Of a stretch of 64,000 nucleotides of DNA, positions 57,927-64,000 are shown piece after piece. The translations under genes and the position numbers were made by a program. This DNA is from Sarcophilus harrisii. Its lineage: Eukaryota > Chordata > Mammalia > Dasyuromorphia > Dasyuridae. Position 1 is the first letter of the stretch. The number at the start of each line of letters is the position of its first letter. The stretch covers positions 116,641,641 to 116,705,640 of the forward strand of contig NC_045428.1 in the NCBI RefSeq assembly GCF_902635505.1. The letters are read 5' to 3'. A model generated the notes under the pieces. That model was not told where the DNA came from. It made no database searches and saw only the letters and a program-made list of their open reading frames with translations.

Positions 57927-58164
57927 TAAGTGTCTGTGTATTCTTCAAGAAATTGTGAACTATAGCATGAGGTCATGGCCTGGGCTTCATGAATTTTTTT
58001 ATTACATATTTTGAGAACTGTTTCAATAAAAATTGTCTTCCCTTGTAATCTTATGTCTTTTATGAATTTATGAATTTAATTTTATGAATTTAAAAACATT
58101 ATTATTAGGTATTCATAGGATTCAAAGACTGCCAAAGGGATCTGTGACCTTGAAAAGGTAAATA

Positions 58165-58265
58165 GTCCCTGATGTATAAGGAGAAAGATTTTAGAATTGG
58201 AAGAGATTTTAGAGCTCATCTAGTCTAAGAGTTCTTAATATGAAATATCTGGATAGATTTCAGGG
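58165..58265 (+). mobile_element. MIR/L3-type fragment
   Basis: 'agattttagaattggaagag' and 'gagctcatctagtctaagag' match a common repeat start. Confidence 0.4.
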
Positions 58266-58429
58266 TAGGGGGGGTATGAACTTAAATGGGAAAATATATA
58301 TTTTACTAATCTTTGTATTTTATATAATTTTATAATTATTTATAATCCTTTGTATTTTATTTTATGTATTTTTAAAAGTTTTTTGAAAGGAGATCCATAT
58401 GATGTGTTTTAGGAGAGCAATTGTTGCTT

Positions 58430-59110
58430 CCAAATGATGTGTTTGGAGGTTAGCACCAAGTGATGAGATTGTTGGTACCAAATACTGGAGTTCAGTCATT
58501 TGAAGAATCTACAAATGCCATTCTCTTTGGCAAAAGCTAAGTTTACTTAAGAGAAGAGTTTACAGACAAAATGAAGAAATACAATAGACACCAGGAGTGG
58601 TAAATATGAAATAGAATTGGGAGAGTGTATAGTTAGCAAGGAAGGAGCATTTAATAATAAATGATGGGAAAAACAATACGTTCCTTAGAAAAACTCACAA
58701 TTAAACAGGAGAAATGGAATACTTCATGAGGCTGGAGTATGCCCTTAGCTGACAGGATATATCTATATAGTAGTTTAGCACCCTAAAAGCGTCAGGTATA
58801 AGGAGAAAGAATAGAGACATGGGGGATGAGAGGAGAGATACCATGAGGCATGGGGGAAGAGAGAGGGGAAAGACATCTTGAAACAGAATGTCATGGTGAA
58901 CCCCAAAAGGAGTTCAGCAAAGATAGTGTGAGCCATGGACAGATTTATAGGGGAAATTTAACCTCAGGGGTTTGATACAATTTGCATTTCTGACTGGACA
59001 CAGCAAGGCAGGGCTGCCCAGGACCTCCACAGAGGGTAGGATCATTAGGCTAACCTGATCCTTATTAGTGCCCTTCCCTGACTATCCCAGGAAGCAATTC
59101 CATCAATACT
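58430..59110. other. Possible old dispersed repeat, LTR-like (unclassified)
   Basis: A long purine-rich stretch without an open frame. Its wording ('gttggtaccaaatactggag', 'cctcaggggtttgatacaat') feels like a dispersed repeat. I see no paired ends or viral coding region, so an LTR fossil is only one option; a single-copy sequence is another. Confidence 0.2.
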
Positions 59111-59184
59111 TCAGTCCTTCTCTGCCAAGTGTATCGGTTATTCAAGACTTCATCCCATAGACTTTATCAGACTGCCATAGAGAT

Positions 59185-59385
59185 CCATGATGCTAAAAAA
59201 TATTGAGGACACTGATGTAGTCCCACCTCATCATTTTGATTTTAAGGAAACAGAGGGTGGAAAAGTAAATTTCCTTGCTCAAGGTCAGATAGATGATAAA
59301 TGGAAGAAGTGGGATTCCAACCCAGTCCACCAACTCAAAATGAAGTGTTTTTTTTTTCACTACACCCTTTTGACTTTCTCACATT
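59185..59385 (-). mobile_element. MIR-like SINE
   Basis: 'cttgctcaaggtcagataga' and 'gtgggattccaacccagtcc' are the minus-strand core and B-box region. Confidence 0.6.
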
Positions 59386-60179
59386 GATCACCATCAGTTG
59401 AAGGATCGATCATCCACTAAGCATAGAGCAAGAAAAGTAAAATAGTGGTGGTTGGTGAATTCATGCTTAGGGTAACTGAAACAGCTCATTATTGGCTTGA
59501 CAGTGACAAAAGGAGAATCTGCTGCCTTCCATTGCTAAACATATAATACAAGATAGAAAGTCCCTTAAGACATGTCAAACCTCATGACTACTACTCACTT
59601 CTCATAATACACATGGGCAGAAATGATACTGCCTGAAGGAAGTTAGGAAGCATCCCTAAGGATTATGAAGACTTGGGAAAACAAAAACAAAAGCAAAAAC
59701 AAACCCCAAATACTCTAGGGACACAAGTGTCTCTGCTACCATTTAGAAGCAAAAGACTTGTGAAGAGAAAAGCAGATTTGGGCAATAAACAAGTAGTTGT
59801 GTTTTGTTTTGGTTTTTTATAAAGAGTGAAACAGGTTCGATTTCTAGATCACAGCTTAAACTATAGGAATAGCATGCTCCTGATCAAGACTGAAATAATA
59901 AAATAAGGACTGGGGGCAAGTGGAGGGAGAATGGGGATAAGGGAAGAATTTTCCTGGAGTCTTGCAAATCTTATCAAAAAGGAGGACAAGAAAAAGTAAA
60001 ACTGTCTATAAATAGCTATGAAGCTAGATATTGTAGATAGTATGACAACGGATGCACAAAGCTTTGTCTGAAAATATGCTGGCATATACTGGGGCAAACA
60101 TGACCTTTAACTTTTCCAAGGGAAAAGAAAAAACCAGTAGTAACGTTGACCCTAGGGCATGCATATATATTTTGGCACA
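59386..60179. other. Unassigned sequence
   Basis: Nothing recognised. A 78-codon minus-strand frame at 59861-60097 has no domain. Confidence 0.4.
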
Positions 60180-60239
60180 TTTAGCCCATGCATAAAGAAA
60201 TTATTTATCATGAGAAAATAGGTCAAGGTTATGCTGGAG

Positions 60240-60415
60240 CAAAGTTGTACCAGCTAGTGAGAGCTGATTAACAAATTTTCAGTGAAGGCATTTATACCTC
60301 AGAAGCTGGCAAATCGGGGTTTAATTTACTGGGTTTTTTTATTATATTTAAGAAAGAGAAGGAGAAAATATTAATAAAAGGATTAAACTTAAAAGTATGC
60401 CATGCATACATTTTA
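60240..60415 (+). repeat. Dispersed repeat related to 34545-34740
   Basis: Shared ordered words include 'aaattttcagtg', 'tggcaaa', 'ttgatttatt'/'tttaatttac', 'aaaatgttaataac'/'aaaatattaataaa', 'gattaaa', 'taaaagt' and 'catacatttt'. Same orientation. It may be the 3' end of the RTE-like LINE. Confidence 0.5.
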
Positions 60416-60469
60416 ATGTGTTTTTTATTTTTAAATCTTTAAAAATTTTTAAATTTGCCAAATATGACA

Positions 60470-60730
60470 GTGAGAGACAATATTGGGCACAGTGGATAGA
60501 ATGTTGGACCTGGAGGCAAGTGACTCATCTGGCTGAATTCAAGTTTGACCTCAGACACTTACTAGCTCTGTAACCTCAGACAAGTTACCTAATCTTGTTT
60601 ATCTCAGTTTCCTCATCTGTAAAAGGACCTAGAAAAGAAAACAACAAACTACTCCAGTATCTTTCCCAAGAAAAACCCAAATGAAGTCACAAAGAGTTGG
60701 ACAGAACTGAAACAAATGAAAAACAACATG
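60470..60730 (+). mobile_element. MAR1-like SINE with RTE-type tail
   Basis: Full-length order: 'gggcacagtggatagaatgt', 'gacctcagacacttactagc', 'cagtttcctcatctgtaaaa', 'caaactactccagtatcttt', and the tail 'gtcacaaagagttggacaga' then 'actgaaac'. Confidence 0.8.
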
Positions 60731-60800
60731 ACTGTGAAGTACCCAAAAATTCTCATAACAAAATCCATTAATAAAACTAATGGCTTCAGTTACCTAATAC

Positions 60801-60845
60801 ACAAACACATACACACACGTATACACATATACACACAAATGCACA
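60801..60845. repeat. Impure (CA)n simple repeat
   Basis: ACAC and ATAC units alternate. Confidence 0.8.
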
Positions 60846-62044
60846 AAATATGGATATCAAAAAAGTTGAATTAGAAATCTTAATGCTAGGTGGCAAATTT
60901 AATCTCCTGTGGATCTTTGAGATGTGATGAGATGAGAATAATGACTATCTAACTAAGTATCTATGTATCTATTGCTCTAGAAAGATCAACCTATTCAAAA
61001 GCAATAGGGTAAATGAAGGAGTTTAGATAAAATTATATAATAAGATACTCATATCATAAAATACAGGAATTAAAGTGTGCAAGGACAAGGGAGGAAGTGT
61101 GATAAGAGACATCTGGGTGAAGATCAAAGGAAGCAAAAACAAGTGACAAGTGATGTGATTATTGGAGTTTATTACATACCATCTGGCCAAAAGGAGAAAA
61201 TAAATGAGGAATTTAGAAAATAAATAATAAGCTTAGCATGAAAATATAGGATTGATGATATGGAGCAGGAAAGTATCAGACATCCAGAAATCTAATAGAG
61301 ATTTCAATTTCTTGCCTTGCTTTATAATTTCATCTATTAAAAGGTGGAAGACCAAATAAGAAGACCTAATAATGGAATCTTGAAGGAAAAGTTATTACTC
61401 TTTCTTCAAATTTGTGATAGAGGAGAGGAAAGCTAGTCATTGTCTGATATGCAACCTAGATTTTAGAAATGTGATTCAAAAAGTGCAGAGGAAAAATCAG
61501 ATCCTGTTGTGTAATGGTCTGCAAAGAAAGTTAAACCAAAGAGAATGGAAAGCTCTCAGGAAACAAATTCTGAACCACAAAGAAAGCAATTCTGTCATGA
61601 AAGAAAAGTAGGGGTTAACTGGATCTGGTTCTGTATACACAGGAAACTTATTGACTAACTTAAAATTTTTTAGGTATATAAAAAAATTAAAGGTAGAATA
61701 AGAGGATTAAAATAAAGGTTCTTGTTTAGTCTCCAAAAAAGACAAAAAATAAAAAATCTAATCATTAAATATATAAAGGAAAAGAAAAAAGGTCTAAAAG
61801 TCACATAAACATATAAATCAGTCAAAATTTCTTCCAATGAGCAAAGCAAATAAGAGTGCCAATGTAATTAGCAAACTATTATAGGATAAAAGTGAGGGAA
61901 AATAAGAGGAACAGAAAGATGGAAAAAAAAACTTAAATGTAACTGTTGAGGAATGGTGATATATTTGTTAAGTAACGAAAGGTTTCAGAAGTATATTTCA
62001 GAGAAACACACACACATGAAAAATCAAGAGCAATGACCAAATGA
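60846..62044. other. Unassigned purine-rich sequence
   Basis: A- and G-rich text on the plus strand, with no gene or clear repeat. The 65-codon Lys/Arg/Asn-rich frame at 61414-61611 follows composition. Confidence 0.4.
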
Positions 62045-62285
62045 CCAGAAATAGGTGTCACAGTGGATAGAAGGTCAGACCTGGAATCAGGCTGATTTAT
62101 TTTCCAGAATTCAAGTCTGACCTCAGACACAGTGACCCTGAGCAAATCACTCAGCTCTGTTTTCCTCAGTTTCCCCATATGTAAAGTGATCTGGAGAAGG
62201 AAATAGCAAACCACTCCAGTATCTTTCCCAAGAAAACCCCAAATGGCACTACAAGGAACAAAATATGAATGAACAACAACAAAAA
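62045..62285 (+). mobile_element. MAR1-like SINE with RTE-type tail
   Basis: 'gtcacagtggatagaaggtc', 'caagtctgacctcagacaca', 'tcagtttccccatatgtaaa' and 'caaaccactccagtatcttt' are in sense order. The terminal tail is degraded to 'ggcactacaaggaac'. Confidence 0.75.
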
Positions 62286-62353
62286 AATCCAAGTTAAAAG
62301 AGCCTGTGTAGTTAGTTATCAACAAGATAGAAATTGTTATGATTCTGTTGTTT

Positions 62354-62368
62354 AAATTTGTGACATTC
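62354..62368. repeat. Target-site duplication, left copy
   Basis: 'aaatttgtgacattc' is identical to 62663-62677. The nick on the minus strand reads ATTT/AA, which fits L1 endonuclease. Confidence 0.85.
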
Positions 62369-62662
62369 CACGTGTACTTATTGTGTATCTAATTTGTATT
62401 TTAATATATTTAACATCTACTGGTCATCCTGCCATCTGGGGGAGGGGATGGGGGGAAGGAGGGGAAAAATTGGAACAAGAGGTTTGGCAATTGTCAATGC
62501 TGTAAAGTTACCCATACATATAACCTGTAAATAAAAGGCTATTTTTAAAAAAAAGACTTTTGGAAGAAGTTTTGGAGAAATGTTTTGTTTTTTCCATATC
62601 TTTTTTATTTTTAATAAAGATTGTATTTTCAAAACATATGCACAAATAAATAAATAAATAAT
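62369..62662 (+). mobile_element. L1: 5'-truncated LINE-1 with apparent 3' transduction
   Basis: Bases 62369-62554 are the last part of the L1 3' UTR (compare 13456 in reverse): a G-rich tract, then AATAAA at 62530-62535 and a short A-run. Bases 62555-62643 are not L1 3' UTR. They end with a second AATAAA at 62613-62618, and an AAAT-repeat tail follows at about 62644-62662. The 15-base target-site duplication encloses both parts, as expected if transcription ran past the weak L1 signal to a downstream one. Confidence 0.8.
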
Positions 62663-62677
62663 AAATTTGTGACATTC
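62663..62677. repeat. Target-site duplication, right copy
   Basis: Identical to 62354-62368; it follows the AAAT-repeat tail. Confidence 0.85.
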
Positions 62678-63881
62678 ATTTTGGGATGCACAGCTCCTTT
62701 ATGATATAACATAAGTAAAAATCTAAAGAGTTTAAATTAAGCCCAAGTAAAATACTTAATTGGCTACCACTCTGATAGGGTGGCATGGGCCATTGTGCAA
62801 AATTTCTCTGGCCACCCAGATGGCATAAACAAGCCTTGGAGCTCTCCACGATATTGGCAATTACTCGTTGAGGATGCTACTTTTGCCAGGTTTTAGAAGA
62901 AGAAACAAATTATTAGTATAAAGAAAGCATGATAGTTAAATGGTCTCCACCCTGAGGGTAATTCACTCAGTTCTTTTCTTTGTACCAATATTTATTAAGT
63001 CAGAAAACATGTAATAACTATAGCAATAATAAACATGAACGTAAAATGAAAATAAATAATACAGTCATCATTATTTTCTCTCATTTCCTTTTTCTTCCCC
63101 TTTTCTCCATCATATTTTCTGTGTGAATGGAGGAATTTCTCAGGGCATAACCAACCCTATAAAGAAATAGAGACAGGGAAGGGTTTCTACTGTTCCTTTT
63201 TCTGGACAAAAGGATGTGATGGGGGAGAGGGTTAAATCCTTCTGGCTCATGATGACCATGTTAAGAATAAATAGTAGTTTACAATCTGTGGAAGATTCTG
63301 GGTAAGGATGATCATGTCATTTCTCTACACAGTCGCCTATTAGCACAGTGACACTGCTGTGCAATGTTGGCTCTGGGCTCCTTGTTTCTCAGACCCTTTC
63401 CCTCCCCCCATCCACCCAAGTTCCAATGAAAGGAAGATTTAGAAAGGCACAGCCAATATCTCATTTATCCTGTGGTTTTTGTAGCAGAGAGGTTAGCACA
63501 ACCCTAGAGCTAATGTCACTTGCAGTTGAAGCTTTTCAGAATCTAATCCACCTAGCATGCTCACTGCGAATCACCTCAGGCTCATAGGATCTTCACAGAG
63601 GCAGCAAAACAAGGAGGAATTACCTTGGGCCAAAATTAATGATAGAAATATTGAGAAATAGCAGTCCCTTCAAAAGAACAACTGAAGAAAAAACAAACTC
63701 AGCAATTAATTATGCCAAAACAAATAGTTTGAACACCCCAGTGAAATGCAGGAGAGAAAGAATGGTTTAAAAATAAGACTCTAATAATATGATATTTACC
63801 AGGAGCATATTTAATCCAGAAAGAGCTAAATAGATTTAAAATGACAGGCTGGTTGAAAATTTACCTTCACACTGTCAAAAT
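62678..63881. other. Unassigned sequence
   Basis: No gene recognised. The stretch 63320-63600 is less AT-rich than its surroundings and holds a 79-codon frame without a known domain. Confidence 0.4.
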
Positions 63882-63897
63882 CACACACACACACACA
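63882..63897. repeat. (CA)n microsatellite
   Basis: Eight uninterrupted CA units. Confidence 0.9.
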
Positions 63898-64000
63898 ATA
63901 GGAATGACTAATGATATCAGACAAAGTTAAATTCAAACCATAAGATATTAAAAGAAATAAAGGACATTGCTTTATACCAAAAAGTTCAGCATTAATAAAA

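Noticed and set aside
4776-62285. tRNA genes suggested by A-box and B-box-like strings
   Set aside because: Each such string sits inside a SINE with the family core and tail, and no cloverleaf with paired acceptor arms was found by eye.
1-64000. CRISPR array, operon, bacterial promoter or ribosome-binding sites
   Set aside because: No regularly spaced repeats with unique spacers, and repeat content and composition are those of a mammalian genome.

Overview
The window looks like non-coding nuclear DNA from a marsupial, most likely an Australian one. The base composition is AT-rich, and no stretch reads as a protein-coding exon, a tRNA gene or an rRNA gene. The longest open frames are low-complexity GGAA repeats or fall inside retrotransposons. 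The marsupial call rests on repeats recognised from memory, not on a search: a WSINE1-type tRNA-derived SINE at 4776, MAR1-like SINEs whose 3' tails resemble RTE/BovB LINEs, marsupial L1 and HAL1-type elements, and much old L2, L3/CR1 and MIR-like sequence. A dasyurid is my best guess from the L1 3' end, held loosely.

Layout. 1-10.4 kb: mostly unassigned sequence with MIR/MAR1-like SINEs, L3/CR1 tails and a GGAA array at 6.4 kb. 10.4-12.8 kb: a HAL1-type half-L1 (ORF1 plus L1 tail, most of ORF2 missing). 13.456-19.933 kb: one essentially full-length minus-strand L1, with a target-site duplication, a CpG-rich 5' UTR, decayed ORF1 and ORF2, and a 3' UTR. 20.7-25.2 kb: two copies of a ~190 bp MITE-like repeat, plus older L1 fragments, one of them split by a TTCC array. 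25-33.9 kb: scattered SINEs, a truncated L1 (30.2-31.2 kb) with unusually many small indels, a dense SINE cluster and a second GGAA array. 34-35.3 kb: a decayed RTE-like LINE followed by a MAR1-like SINE. 35.3-46.3 kb: unassigned sequence, an RTE-like endonuclease fragment, L2 tails, L1/HAL1 3' ends and a third MITE copy. 46.3-47.1 kb: a young 5'-truncated L1. 47.4-54.3 kb: L2, L3/CR1 and MIR-like fragments and a fourth MITE copy. 54.3-64 kb: largely unassigned, with two MAR1-like SINEs and, at 62.37 kb, a short L1 that appears to carry a 3' transduction.

How the parts relate. No genes act together here; the interest is in the transposons. The L1 shows how the HAL1 arose: both share ORF1, a long purine-rich inter-ORF spacer and the end of ORF2 with the 3' UTR, and the HAL1 lacks about 3 kb of ORF2 between. 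The RTE-like fragments are candidate relatives of the LINE that mobilised the MAR1-like SINEs. Family names and strand calls come from recalled consensus sequences and comparison within the window; boundaries of old repeats are approximate to tens of bases.
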